Source: Pezicula radicicola
Taxonomy: Eukaryota; Ascomycota; Leotiomycetes; Helotiales; Dermateaceae
Length of the DNA: 64,000 nucleotides
Direction: 5' to 3'
NCBI GenBank assembly: GCA_003008705.1
Contig: PDUO01000008.1
Span: 1,054,001 to 1,118,000 of the forward strand
Made by a program: the position numbers and the translations under genes. This document shows positions 11,375-23,280 of the stretch, piece by piece. Every line of letters starts with the position of its first letter. The stretch's first letter is position 1. A model generated the notes under the pieces. That model had not been told where the DNA came from. It saw nothing but the letters and a program-made list of their open reading frames with translations, and did not search any database.

Positions 11375-12742
11375 ATGAAGCTCCCTTCAGCGTCCTTCCT
11401 TCTGCTGTGTCTACTGCAACTTGCAGCATGTACCGAAGACTTTTATAAGGTACATGAAATCTCATTCAACAGCCAAGCTCATGGGACCAATTTCATCTGC
11501 TAATACTCTTCAGCTTCTCGGGATCGACAAACAAGCATCTGATAAAGAGATCAAGCGCGCATACCGAACACTAAGCAAGAAATACCACCCAGATAAGAAT
11601 CCGTATAGATACCAAACTTTAATTTTATCAATTACTCAACTAATGAAGACTACAGAGGTAACGAAACCGCGAAGCAGAAGTTTGTCGAAGTTGCCGAAGC
11701 CTATGAAGCTCTCTCAGTTCCAGAAAGTCGGAAGATCTACGACCAATACGGCTATGAAGGACTGAAGCAACGACAGCAAGGTGGTGGCGGTGGACAGCAC
11801 CATGATCCATTCGATCTCTTCTCGCGATTCTTCGGTGGTGGTGGTCACTTTGGACACCAGCCAGGGCAAAGGAGAGGTCCAGATATGGAAGTACGAGTCG
11901 GTGTTCCACTAAAGGATTTCTACAATGGCAAGCAGACGGAATTCCAACTTGAGAAGGACCAGATTTGTGAGGATTGTGAGGGTAGTGGATCTGCAGATGG
12001 AATGGTAGACCAGTGCTCTGCATGTGGTGGTCACGGCGTACAGATTAAGAAACACATGCTCGCTCCTGGTATATTCCAACAAGTACAAGTACAGTGTGAG
12101 CATTGTGGAGGTAAAGGCAAGACTATTAAGCACAAGTGCCCGATCTGCCACGGTAATAGGGTAGTAAGGAAGGTCAACACGTACCAGCTCAATGTAGAGA
12201 GGGGAGCACCGAAGGGACAGAAGATCAAGTACGAGAACGATGCCGACGAGAGTCCAGACCATGTCGCTGGAGACTTGCACGTTACACTAGTCGAAAAGGA
12301 ACCATCGCTGGATGAAGACAATGAGATGCATGTGGACGGCACATTTTTCCGTAGAAATGGCGAAAACGTATACTGGAAGGAGGCGCTTTCTTTACGAGAA
12401 GCTTGGATGGGTGGCTGGACACGCAATGTCACACATTTAGATGGACATGTCGTCCCCCTAAGTCGCAAGCGAGGAGAAACCATACAACCTGGCCAAATTG
12501 AACGAGTAAATGGTGAAGGGATGCCCAAATGGCACGAAGATGGGGATAGCGTATACCACAAGACAGAATTCGGTGATTTGATTGTTGAATACACGGTTAT
12601 ACTACCCGATCAGATGGAGAAAGGGATGGAGAAAGATTTCTGGGCGCTTTGGGAGAAGTGGAGGAAGAAGAATGGGGTTGACCTATTGAAAGATAGTGGA
12701 AGACCAGAGGGCGATGCTAAGTCTGTAAAGGATGAGCTGTAG
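11375..12742 (+). CDS. scj1: ER-lumenal DnaJ co-chaperone, Scj1/ERdj3-like, with C-terminal KDEL
   Basis: Three exons (introns 11450-11513, 11603-11655) give 416 residues. The signal peptide ([18 protein letters not shown]) is followed by a J domain with the HPD motif in YHPDKNP, a Gly/His/Phe-rich linker, four zinc-centre repeats ([32 protein letters not shown]) and the type-I DnaJ substrate-binding region. The protein ends in KDEL, the ER retrieval signal, so this is a lumenal partner of BiP/Kar2 that helps fold and degrade secretory proteins. The first intron sits directly after the signal peptide and carries a CTAAT branch site. Length and order match yeast Scj1. Confidence 0.93.
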
Positions 12743-13543
12743 GTTGTGTATTGCTTTGTACCAGTAGAGGATCAGCGGAGCTCCGCTATACCATTTAGAC
12801 GATACCTATTTCCATTACCAGAACTGCCCTGTTCCCCCTACAAATTCCCAGTGAGCATGAATCTGAAATTTATTTCTAAACTCAATTTATACTCTTTTCC
12901 CGTTTCCCAACTGCTATTTTACTAGGTGGCAGATCATGTACAGAATGTAGGTCCCCAGTAACACGCTAAGCGAGCATATACCAATTACCCAGATACTCTA
13001 AACAATGAACCCATCATTCAATCCAAAGATTATAGTATTTCAAAACCCCAAGAAACCTAGCTAAAACACAAATAAGAAGAAAGATGAAAAAAAAGGGGGT
13101 ATCATTCTCGAAATCCATCGCAACATCAAATCACCATCAAAAAAAAAACCTACAAGTTCTGCTCATCATTCTCCCTGATGTAGTATTACAATTGTAAGTC
13201 ATGCCAAGTAATGAAAAGAAAGCACAAAAAATCCATACCCTCAAATCAACCTGCTGCAAACTCCAGCCTTTCCATGATTAAACCTGTACACTAGAGTAAA
13301 AGAATTCGGAGACCGAAAACAGAAAACTGTGTGTCGTGTGGAAAGTGGATCCGAAGGGATTAAATCGTACGCATCGATGCGTTATCGGGGATTAAAAGTG
13401 TTGGCTGAAGGAGAGAAAGAATGGAGAAAGTGTGAATCCGGATTCCGATTTCTTTGCTTCGTAAAAGAAAATTCGGATTCGTTGATTCTTCGTGCTTGGT
13501 ATGGAAGAAAAATAATGAGAGGATGGGATGCATGCTAGTGGAT
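12743..13543. other. Intergenic between convergent 3' ends
   Basis: It holds the 3' untranslated regions of the DnaJ and MARVEL genes and several poly-A tracts. The overlapping small ORFs here have no coding character that I can support. Confidence 0.55.
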
Positions 13544-14303
13544 TTAGACGCGGGATCTGTACCAACGTCTACGACGACTAACAGCTGCATCGACATGAGC
13601 GATTCTCTTTCTTCGAACAACCCACCAACCCTACGACATATCAGCAACTTTTTTCTCTACACAACGAAACCCAAAAACAAAAAACCCCCTAAGCAAAGAA
13701 AGGGTTGGGAAAGAAACTTACTAAAATAGCACTTCCGAGGAAGAAAATACTAGCCAGAAAACAAAAGGCAATATCGGCTTTGAACTTAGAACATTGACTC
13801 TTTCCAGTTATACCATCCCAATTCCAAACACTACCACAATGCATAGGTCCGATGAAATCGGTGAGTAGACCGAAGGCGATCATGAAGCCGGTGAAGAGGA
13901 GGAGGTCGATTGGCCAGTGGATGAAGGAGCCTGCGAAGGGGAGGAGGAAGAGTAGGGAGAAGAGGATTCCTATTCCTGCGATTACTGGGGGTTTGGAGTG
14001 TTAGCTTTTATTTTTGGGTTGGGATGGGGGAAGGAGGGAGAAGGGGTTTTTGGTTTTGAGAGAAGAGAGAAGAGAGTTAGGAGGGGTGAAAGTACCTTCA
14101 GTGTAGATGAAGCGCTTTTTAGACCAGTTGGAGGAGCCATGGACTGAGTGAAGGTATTGTCCTGTTAAGCCTGCGACGGTGGCTGAGAATGCCAGCTAGA
14201 TGGAAATGTGAGTATCACTTCTCGAAGTGCGAGAGCGTAGGTAAGTAGCGTAGCTTACCTCGCCAATGCGAAGGCAGAGAGAAAGGAGGTCTGGTCCAAT
14301 CAT
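13544..14303 (-). CDS. MARVEL-domain four-helix membrane protein
   Basis: Four exons (introns 13631-13721, 13985-14095, 14196-14258) give 164 residues that no single ORF shows. Hydrophobic segments occur near residues 8-30, 52-70, 75-95 and 125-143. Family landmarks are VHGSSNW after helix 1 and a small extracellular loop CGSVWNWDG..SQCSKFKAD with paired cysteines, followed by the last helix and a very basic tail (RRKRIAH, RRRRWYRSRV). MARVEL proteins such as yeast Nce102 organise plasma-membrane domains or vesicle traffic. The first exon is only 15 codons, supported by its splice donor and by the hydrophobic continuation. The exact subfamily is not assigned. Confidence 0.8.
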
Positions 14304-15963
14304 CTTGATGGTTGTTCTATGACTCTGATGTGAGAGTGTTGGATTAGTGTTTTGATTATTGTGATGTTGTGTAGTTAAGGAGGTCGTGGAAAAGACGAGC
14401 GAGGTAGAGAAGACTATTGTAATTATTTAGGAGTAAGTAAAGAAACAACCACAGAGATTGCGTATGTGCTAGAGATGACTCTTTATACAAACGAGCAATC
14501 ACACCACAACACGAAATGCTGCATGAAATGATGTAGACCCAGAACTTCAGTTACGCAACACCAAATCTCGCCAATAACAATACCACCAGCGTTACCCAAA
14601 GCCCATTTTGAAGTCTAGGCAGTTCGCAAAGGATGGACATCAAGGCAATGCACGAAGATCTGAAGAAAAAGCTAGCCCGGACTCATTATTGGAGATCAGG
14701 TATGAAGTCATAGCTACCGACGGTAGTCAAAATACCGTATGCAGGACAGAAAATCTCCCCTTTCCTTGATTATGTGGCGCTGTGGCTGACACAGAACTCA
14801 CCAGACTCCCTTGACAGCGCTGGCGTATAAGAGAAGTGCTTGCTGGCAAGGTTCGTTGGCATCGTTATCCCATCTCGCGAGTCGCAACTAGTAATGGATC
14901 GCAGGGCAGAAACATAAACTAAAGACAGCTCAGAGCAGAAAATGATTGGATCAAGAAATTCTAGCTTGCCTACAGCCTATAGACTTCTAGCTTTGGGGCG
15001 TATTTTGATATCCCATTGGATATCACGAGGATAGTATTAAGCAATCAAACGAACGAAGAGAAAACACCTGATGCGAAATATCCAATGGGAAACTCGCCCG
15101 GTAGTCGGTCAAGAACACCGTTAACATGTCTTCGCTCTCCACCATTTCATCGCCCTGGTGATCTGCTGCAGTGATGCTACTTAGTGACTGCGGATCACCT
15201 TGCATGATGGAAATGTTACTCAATCTCTAGTATCACATCACGGCAATTGAGAGGGGCATCTCGATTGCTGTGTCTGAAATGAAGATTTCAATTGGTGTTA
15301 ATGGATGCTGTGCAAGGAAGGAAACTTGAAAATTGCCATGTCGTCGTCCCAAGGCTCGGCAATCAAGTTTTAGCGGTGGCTTTGCGTCACCTGGCCTCTG
15401 TGGCTGCACATCATTATGGCTGTGTTGTACTTCGTAGGCTACGAGGATCCTCCAGGTTTGGAAAACGAATACGACACACTCCACTGAGTAGAGTTTCCCC
15501 ATCGTCTGCCCAGTGCCCCCGTCTGAAATTCATCCACTTGGCAAGTGATTCAATTCAGAGGATCTATGTATGAGATGAACAAGCTCGGAAACATACTAAA
15601 TGTTTCTCGTCGCTTAATTACTCGCAGGGTCAGAGGAGAGTGTAAAAGTTGTTAGTTACAGTACAGGACACTACCTATCATGTTATCTCTCTTCACATGT
15701 GAACAAATAAATAGGCCAACCTGGAAGCGCATGCAACATGGTTCTCCTGTTACTCGTTACCCCTCACTAGCCGCGGCTCGTCCTGCTGTGGTTTAGCGCG
15801 TTTATGCCCTTCCCCTATCTACAATCGCAATCGCAAATAACAAGTCTTTCCATTTCGAGTGTACACGCGCCCCTTCTCCATCTTCAAATCACTTGAGTTC
15901 CTTCTCCCACATGCACACTCCTGCCCGTACCCGTCGCAAATCATTGAGCTAATAGCAATAGCC
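14304..15963. other. Long intergenic region
   Basis: This 1.66 kb lies between two divergent genes and must contain both promoters. A pyrimidine-rich stretch precedes the mannosyltransferase start. Small ORFs at 15233-15573 on both strands are mutual shadows with no recognised family. Confidence 0.5.
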
Positions 15964-17475
15964 ATGATTCTCTTGCATCGGCACGCAAGAATAGCCGCAG
16001 GCTGCCTTAGTGTTGTGCTCATTTATCTGATTTATATGCGCTGGACCCCTGATCACTGGACAACTCGAATAGATTTTCCAGACTTGCCAGACTTGCCAAA
16101 ATTGCCAAAATTGCCAAAGTTACCAGGAACGAGTTCCTCGGATGAGGACTCACATGTCGGCGATGTACATGAACCTCTGCCCAACCCAAAGTTCATAGAA
16201 GATGCCCATAAATTACCCACGGCCGATTCTTTCCTATCGCATTTTAAAGCCGTGACGCAAATACATGGCATGCGCATGGAAGAGGCCAAGTCAGGATGTG
16301 CTTGGCCAGCCATGAATGAGATTAATTTTCAGTATGGTGAAGATTCAGATTGGGTAGTACACGACCGAAGTGATGAGGAAATTGAGGATAGGCGAAAGCA
16401 GTGGCACAAATTTATTGAGGAAGACCTGATACCCTATGCGCCGTACAAGGACAGATTTCAAGGTCGTGGCATCGTCATCGTCGCAGGCAATGGAAAGAGT
16501 CTGACGCGCGTGAGGGTAATCCTACGACAATTGGCTAAGCTCGGTTCTCAGCTACCCATCGAGCTTCATTATTGGGCTGACGAGATGACGGAAGAGGTCC
16601 AAAAGAACATCACCGCTATGTGGCCGAAGATGTATTTTAACGATCTCTCTGCGCCAGAGAATATTCTCAAGACCAGTCATGATGGATTCTTTCAAATCAA
16701 TTACCAACTCAAGACGGCCGCTGTCATGAACTCCCGCTTTGCAGAACCACTGTTGCTGGATTCTGACAACATCCCAGTCGTGGATCCAGAAACACTGTAT
16801 GAATCTACATTGTATAAAGAATACGGGACCTTATTTTGGCCAGATATAGCACGCACGTGGCCCCAAAATCCCATGTGGGCCATTACCAACACCAAATGTC
16901 TCATGGACGAGTACGAGCAAGAGAGCGGACAACTGATAGTCGATAAGCGCAGGTACTTCTATCACTTACAACTAGCTGCATGGTTCAACAATGAACATGC
17001 AGACTACTACAATCAGTTCTTGCTGGGCGACAAGGACATGTTCCGTTTTACATGGCACGCGCTCAAGACCAAATATGGATCTCCATCCAGATGGTTGACG
17101 AGTGTAGGCACGCTTACAGATGGCTTTTACTGCGGACACAGTTTTGCACAGCATCATCCAGATGGGAATGTTGCTTTCTTGCACGGAGGACTTGTGAAAA
17201 CGATAGCGAAGGAAGTGATGAAATGGCAACGGGAGACCCGAGGTGGTATCTTTCAGGTTTACAAGAGGAGTGGTTATGATGAACAACATTATATGAACGT
17301 CAATGTTTCTATTAAGTGGGATGGTGGGGCGTATTTACCGAATAGACCTGAGGATCTTGAGACGGCCATGTGTACGGATATCTATGATGTTGAAGCTAGG
17401 CCGCTTGATGAGTTAGTTCCACAGTTTGAAAAGACATTTGAGGAAATTGGCGGGTATTGGATGCTCGAGGATTAA
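15964..17475 (+). CDS. MNN1-type alpha-mannosyltransferase (GT71)
   Basis: This intronless 503-residue type II membrane protein has a short cytosolic tail, a signal anchor (about residues 10-28) and a stem with tandem Asp/Leu/Pro/Lys repeats (PDLP, KLPKLP). The catalytic domain has family landmarks IELHYWADEM, the DxD metal motif in LLLDSDNIP (about residue 264), LFWPDIARTW, the WLTSVGTLTDGFYCGHSF region and a late AFLHGGLVK. GT71 enzymes act in the Golgi, adding alpha-1,3-mannose to protein-linked glycans from GDP-mannose. The longer ORF starts at 15859, but the ATG at 15964 gives a normal type II N-terminus and was preferred. Confidence 0.88.
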   Translation: MILLHRHARIAAGCLSVVLIYLIYMRWTPDHWTTRIDFPDLPDLPKLPKLPKLPGTSSSDEDSHVGDVHEPLPNPKFIEDAHKLPTADSFLSHFKAVTQIHGMRMEEAKSGCAWPAMNEINFQYGEDSDWVVHDRSDEEIEDRRKQWHKFIEEDLIPYAPYKDRFQGRGIVIVAGNGKSLTRVRVILRQLAKLGSQLPIELHYWADEMTEEVQKNITAMWPKMYFNDLSAPENILKTSHDGFFQINYQLKTAAVMNSRFAEPLLLDSDNIPVVDPETLYESTLYKEYGTLFWPDIARTWPQNPMWAITNTKCLMDEYEQESGQLIVDKRRYFYHLQLAAWFNNEHADYYNQFLLGDKDMFRFTWHALKTKYGSPSRWLTSVGTLTDGFYCGHSFAQHHPDGNVAFLHGGLVKTIAKEVMKWQRETRGGIFQVYKRSGYDEQHYMNVNVSIKWDGGAYLPNRPEDLETAMCTDIYDVEARPLDELVPQFEKTFEEIGGYWMLED

Positions 17476-17669
17476 TCATTTATCAGAATGCAAGACGGGA
17501 TCTTGGCGTTGTAAAGATTAGAAAAAGTTGCAGAACGAAAGGTTCGGATACTCCGTATCTACTTCTCCTACTGTACATACACTCAGTACTATTACTTAAT
17601 ACCATTTTCAACACTCAAGCCGTATCAAACCATGCCACTCACCCCAAAATCAGAATTTCCGTCCCCATC

Positions 17670-19749
17670 TCAAGAGATATTCGTTTCCCAGAATGCACAC
17701 CTCGAATTCGTCATCGGATCAGCAATCATTCCAACATTACTACTCCCCAACTCAATATTCTGCTTCGCAACACTATACGCATCCCAAGTAGGCGCATTTC
17801 CCCCAGCATTAACATCCCCATCCAACACAAAATTAACCAAATAACTCTTCATATACTCACTAACCGTAGCATTAATAGCATAACTACTAGCACTCCCACT
17901 CCCCTTCCCCCCCAAAAACAAATAAGGATTCTCCTGCGCATGATAACCAGGCGCAATATCAAAATACCAACCATGAACCTCCTCATACGAAGTCTCCAAA
18001 TAATAAGAATAACAAGAAAATAACACCTCGGAATATATATGATCATACTTTCCAAACATAGTATAATACAAATCCGTATTATTAATCGTCGGGTATAAAT
18101 CCCAAACTTGATCTATCACATCATCCGAGAGGTGAAATCCCATAGTCGTGAAAAAGGAAGTCATGTATTCTTTTGTATCGTATGTCATATCTCGAATATC
18201 TGATGATCCATCGATTATTAGTGGTGATGTCGTAGGAATGTAATTATGTCCTTCATCTGAAAGTTTTCCACTGATGATCGGGAGGGAGGTATGGTATCTA
18301 CCAGCAGCGAAAGCGTATCCAGGAAGTTCACGGAAGTAATCTCCATCGACCGACAATAGGACCCCAACCACTCGCACCATGATGAGCAGTAAAATCATTA
18401 ATAGCAGTAGCCAGTAATTCCCAAAATCTCATCCAAACTAAAATTTTGATATCCGAAATACTCTAGAATCTCTTCGTTTCGCGAGGTTATGTATTCTGGG
18501 AAATTGGGCGGTACGGCTGGTGACATGACAGCTGCTTTTTTGAATGGTAGGGTTCCTTCTCCACCGTTCGATATTAAATGTGTGAGTAATGATCCTCCTC
18601 CTGCGCTATGTCCAGCAATAGTAACGTCATCTTTATTACCACCAAAGAGATGAATATATTGTTGTACCCATTCATTCCATAGCCATAACCTGATCCATCA
18701 ATCCCGGCATCACATCACCCGTTCCAAATTGATCACCCAAGAACCCAAATACTCCAACTCGATAATTTGGTACGATGTAGATTATTGAATTGTTGGATGC
18801 TGTTACTAAGGGTGAACCATCGTAGATTTCTTTTTGTCCCGAATGATATCCGCCTCCGTAGAGATAGAATAGGATGGGGAGGAGTGTGGCCATTGGGGAT
18901 GTTGGAGGGGACTACTAGGTCGAGGAATAGATAATCTTCGCCTTGGTTTGGGGCTGCTGAATTGGCTCCTTGTTCTAATTGGTAGCAGGTTTGTCCGTGG
19001 CTTCCGTCTTGGATTGTGGTGTTTATTGTTGTTGGGGCGATGGGGTTTTTGAAGCGGAGGGAGCCTGTGGGTGGGGAGGCGTACCGGATGTTGGTGTAGG
19101 TGTAGAGGGTGTTGCTGTTGTTTAGGGTTGCGGCGTAGGTTGCGTAGGGGAGGGTTACTGTTCCGAAGGTTGCGATGCTGTTGTTAGGGTTGAGATTAGG
19201 GTTGATGAGCTGGTGTTGGTTGTGTTGGCGTTGCTGTTGCTGTTGGTGGTGTTGGCTGATCGTGTGTTTCCTTGGTTGATTAATGTTATGGTTGCGGTGC
19301 TTGAAGTACTGGTTGATGTTCCTGTGTTGTTGAGTGTTGAGCTGCCACTTGCTGAGGTTATTAGAGAAGGAGCTGGTGCTGAAATGGTGATGTATGAAGT
19401 AGAGATTGCATTGCTTCCGGATACCAAAGACGTCACGGTACTATAAATTGTCTCGGTTGATGCCGATCCAGCGATAGTGACAGTAACTGGGTTCGCTGAC
19501 GCGGTACGAGTAACAGTAATAGCGCTCGCTGAAACTGTATGAGTGCTAACAATAGTTGTGGTCACAGGAGTACAAGCCGAAGCTTGTAAACGACCTGAAA
19601 GGTATATGGTCAGTTATGCCTCCGTATAGCAGAACAGTAGAGATACTATTAAAATCTTGAACTAGATTTCCAATCAATCCAGCATTTGCAACACCAACAG
19701 CAGAAAGAAAAGTAAGTGCAGACCGCACAGAAACGAGCGTAGGTGCCAT
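17670..19749 (-). pseudogene. Type-B carboxylesterase, secreted, broken by at least four small frameshifts
   Basis: The locus starts with a signal peptide (ATG at 19747-19749), an intron at 19595-19646 and a Ser/Thr-rich region, then a carboxylesterase fold: YGGGYHSG oxyanion loop, nucleophile elbow GHSAGG, the acidic SDEG motif, a VHGWYFD histidine region and an intact C-terminus. The reading frame changes at 18888-18891 (an extra C), 18669-18677 (GAAT doubled), 18420-18422 (an extra G) and 18347-18354 (GTCG doubled), all minus-strand readings. A further frame change lies near 19180-19215 at the end of the Ser/Thr region. No plausible introns explain these shifts, and protein similarity runs across each. 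The catalytic residues are otherwise preserved, so decay looks recent. Sequencing error could explain the single-base cases, less easily the 4-bp ones. Confidence 0.8.
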
Positions 19750-20483
19750 AATCGGCAAGATCAAACAACGGAAACACTTTGCGTGAAAGAAACGCGCAAA
19801 GAGAACTAAAATAAAAAAATAACGAGTGACGATAAGTGGTAAGAAAGGCCAAGAAACAAAATACATGACATGGGGATTCGTTTGAATAATGTACCCGGGA
19901 AATTCTTCCCCCAAAGCCAAAGAGCCGTCTAGCCCTGGTGTTGAATTGATATCCACATGGTAGGAGTTTTTTAAGTATATTCTTATAGTACCCTTCTAGA
20001 TTCTAGACTACAGATTGGAGAAGCAGGGAAGGAAAAGACTCCTTGATGCCAGTTCGTTCAAATCTATGAAGATGGAGGGGACCCGTTCTTGTTGTCGAAA
20101 AGGGTCGAATATATCCACTTAGATGCATTTCACTGCTCTTGAGTGTTGTTGAATGTTGACTCTGGGTCTCCGTGAGCTAAAGAGTGGACGGCGCTTGCTG
20201 TTGTCATTGAAGTGGGTGGCTCAAGCGAGCGTGGACGTACGGGGTAGTTATCCATCCGAATCTTATCCATCATAGATAAAGGAGCTGCTACAGTACCATT
20301 TATTGCAAATAATGCTCGTGTATCGTTTTTGCGCCCACATCGATACGCCTTTCGATTTCATACGGTTAGAAGCGGTTTTCGCGCTAGGTACTTAGGCAGC
20401 AACATGAGAGATTTGTGTGAATTACTTTGGAACGTAGACTTGATCATACTCCGTTTCACCAACTTCTCCCCAGGAACAACATA
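19750..20483. other. Intergenic, divergent promoters
   Basis: It holds the upstream regions of the esterase relic and the alpha/beta hydrolase. I see no other feature. Confidence 0.5.
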
Positions 20484-21332
20484 ATGTCCTCCCAAGAATC
20501 CATCCCCAAGGAGGCAAACCTAGAACTCTCTTACACCCGTCTATCCCCCTCGCCAGACCCCAATGCCAAGGACCCATCCCATGCCCCCATTGTCTTCCTC
20601 CATGGCCTTTCAACCTGCCGCATGGAATTCTCCCACACCACCCCTTTTCTCTCCAAGGACTACGATCTCATTCTCGTCGATCTACCAGGGCACTCGGGGT
20701 CCAGGGACATCCTTCCCTTCACCCTCGACAACGCGGTCAACGCGCTCTCCCATCTCGTCTTGACCAAAGTCGCGGGCGGCAGAGCGCACGTCGTCGGCCT
20801 GTCGCTCGGCGGTGTCGTAGCGCTGGAGTTTGCGCGACGGTGTCCGGAGCTGGTGCTCAGCCTGTTCTGCACCGGGTGCGCGCCGTTGAGCGGGTACAGG
20901 AAATGGTTCATCTCGCGCCCGCGCCTGATGGGCGGGATCGAGATCCTGTCGGGCAAGCTCACTACCGAGTGGACGTTCTGGTCTTATATCGGCGTGGAAC
21001 CGTTTCCGAGGCTCAGGGAGGAGATGCGAAGGAACCATTCTATGGAGCTGCTGAGCTCGGGGTACGGCGCGTGTACTGAGATGACCTTAGAGAGGATTGC
21101 TAAGATCCGGGGTGTGAGGATCGCTATCGTGGCGGGCGGGAAGAAGGATGATGTTGAGCAGACGAGGGAAACAGGGAAGGTACTTGCGAACACGAATCCG
21201 GAGTGCAAGGCATTCGTGGTGAGGGACGCAGTTCACTTGTGGGACTTGCAACTCCCAGAACTGTTCGCCCAAGGCGTAAGGGCCTGGGTCGAGGGAAGTG
21301 AAATGCCAAAGGAATTCGAACTGCTAAAATGA
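20484..21332 (+). CDS. Alpha/beta-hydrolase fold protein
   Basis: This single-exon protein has 282 residues, starting at the ATG of MSSQESIPKE. It shows an HG oxyanion motif (VFLHGLST), a nucleophile elbow GLSLGG with Ser, a strand IAIVAGGKK and a late catalytic-type His in DAVHLWDLQ. This is the layout of small soluble esterases, lipases or C-C hydrolases; the substrate cannot be read. Codon use in the middle is markedly GC-rich (GCG, CTG, GTC) compared with its AT-rich downstream flank. No signal peptide is present, so it is probably cytosolic. Confidence 0.82.
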   Translation: MSSQESIPKEANLELSYTRLSPSPDPNAKDPSHAPIVFLHGLSTCRMEFSHTTPFLSKDYDLILVDLPGHSGSRDILPFTLDNAVNALSHLVLTKVAGGRAHVVGLSLGGVVALEFARRCPELVLSLFCTGCAPLSGYRKWFISRPRLMGGIEILSGKLTTEWTFWSYIGVEPFPRLREEMRRNHSMELLSSGYGACTEMTLERIAKIRGVRIAIVAGGKKDDVEQTRETGKVLANTNPECKAFVVRDAVHLWDLQLPELFAQGVRAWVEGSEMPKEFELLK

Positions 21333-22139
21333 TAGGTGAGAATCTATAAACGGAAAAGGAAAGGAAGAGGGAATGGGAGTGTTGTGTTGACCGTGTCGAC
21401 TTTCCTTGCTACCTAAGTATTATGTACACGCAACCAGCTCTTCGTACAAATCCCCATGACCATTTGCCGCTCAAAGGCAGACCACAACTCGCATCCAAGA
21501 CAAGCTAACGCCATGCTTCTATGCTCCAAGAAAATGCCAGATGCAAAAAAAAAAAAGAGCGCTGACCAATGAGTTGCGCACCAAGATGGTCCATCGCATA
21601 CTTTAAACAGATTGCCAGATTTCTTTCTCCCTTGTCCCTAAAAAGCATAAGACCGGTAGCGTTGAGTGGACGGATTGTGACTAGACTTTACGAGATGCGT
21701 CCTTGCCGAGGCACTCTTCTAGTTTTAGGTGCGTGAGATTATACTAAGTGTGTTACGACTGAAGTTATTCAGCCTCTTGTGTTTGTGTTATGTGAAGTAT
21801 GTGCGGGCTGAAATGGAGAGAAATGGGGAAAATACTAACCCTTACCAGATGTTCTTTGGTATAAGAAGTCGTTTGAAAGGAGCTTATTAACTATGTGATA
21901 TCCTAAAAGTTAAACTCATAATTCTAGGCACTGGAAGACTTACCTCGCTTACAAGTTTTTGACAAAGGACATAACTACGCCCTGCAGTAAAGAGTAAAAA
22001 ATGGACAATGTTAGCCATAACACTTTGGTGTGACATAACGAGGCTTCACACTGGTAAAAGGATCCTTGATACTCGTATCTTTAAAGTAAAAGTAGACGGT
22101 GAAATACTGTGGCTAATTCACTACCCTTGCTCGCTTAAC
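21333..22139. other. Intergenic, no gene seen
   Basis: It includes a 13-base A run at 21547-21559 and becomes AT-rich toward the downstream island. No RNA gene or coding frame could be supported. Confidence 0.5.
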
Positions 22140-23280
22140 CAGTGTTGCTAACAATATGGCAATATATCGTTTCCCTAGCAATATAGGCAAAACGATATCA
22201 CGATTCCTATATTGTGATAATGATTATAATATTTATTTGTGTCTAAGAGACCTCCTAAAGGGTATAGGGATGCACTAAGCTAAGGGTTTTTATATATAAA
22301 GTTCTATCTATATAGAAATACTAAAACTATAAGGGGAAAAAGATGATTCCTTAATAGACAGCCCGAGGTCCCTAATCCTATAGTATTACAATTCCCTTAT
22401 AGACCTTAGAAAGTATTTCTTGTATATATACGTAGCTAACTAACTACTATCTATATATAGCTAGAGCCTTATGACTGTAACCTCTTACGGCTAGTCGGGG
22501 TAGACTACTAGAACGTTTATTACTAATCCTATAATATCTCCTCCTAACCCCTTGTATTCCTCCTATACCGCGGTCGAGTATCTCTAGAAGGTACTATTTG
22601 TAGGATTTGTTAGTAGAAGGGCTTAGGCGTATATATAGAAGACGACATTAAAGTAATTGTTCTACCTTATACACAACTGCGCGTAGGAGCTGTTCTTTTT
22701 AAACCATCCTACAACGTTGTTGTATAATTGTAGTGTTAAGGTTGAGATTGTAAGGTTGTATTGTTGTAGTGCTATGTTGTCGTAGAATTTTTTTCTCTAC
22801 CTCTGAAAATCCTCCTACGACTACAGCGACGACGACGACGGCGACGACGACTTACGAGAGATCCGGCTCTATAGACTCCAAGAGAAGCTATAGGTTCGTA
22901 GGCCAGGCATCACGTACAGGTGGGAGTTCGACTTTGCCAGCCCGTCTGTTGATGTAATAAAACCTAGTGGACTTCATAAAAAAAATTTCTTTATAGTATT
23001 ATTAGTTAAATTTATTTAGTTTCATATATATTATATCTATTTAAATGTTACACCTAACACTAAAGTGGTGCTAAATTATAGATACATTTAACATCCTTTC
23101 GTGCCCATGCTTTGTCTATTATGTAAGCCTTTAAGTCGGCAACACTTGTTAACGTACTCTTAAGACTAGATAAGCCAATGAAATATGCTGCAAGACCTGC
23201 AGTCTTAGCAGTTGCTACATAGATATCCTGTTAGCTCTTCGGTCTGTCAATTAGAACAATAAGGATTTAAATACCAAGAG
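22140..23280. repeat. AT-rich island, probably RIP-mutated repeat DNA
   Basis: Composition shifts to strongly AT-rich with many TATATA, CTATA and TAG words, no intact ORF and scattered remnants of GC-rich simple sequence (a GACGAC run near 22822-22850). This is the usual look of transposon DNA mutated by repeat-induced point mutation. I cannot name the element family. It abuts the truncated GH71 gene. Confidence 0.5.

Noticed and set aside
15233..15573. Overlapping ORFs of about 90 residues on both strands
   Set aside because: Mutually antisense and without recognisable domains.
17457..18023. 188-residue + strand ORF after the mannosyltransferase
   Set aside because: It is the antisense of the esterase C-terminus and reads as Ile/Thr/Asn-rich noise.
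19183..19205. TTAGGGTTGA repeated twice, telomere-like
   Set aside because: Only two imperfect copies inside the esterase Ser/Thr region; not an interstitial telomere.
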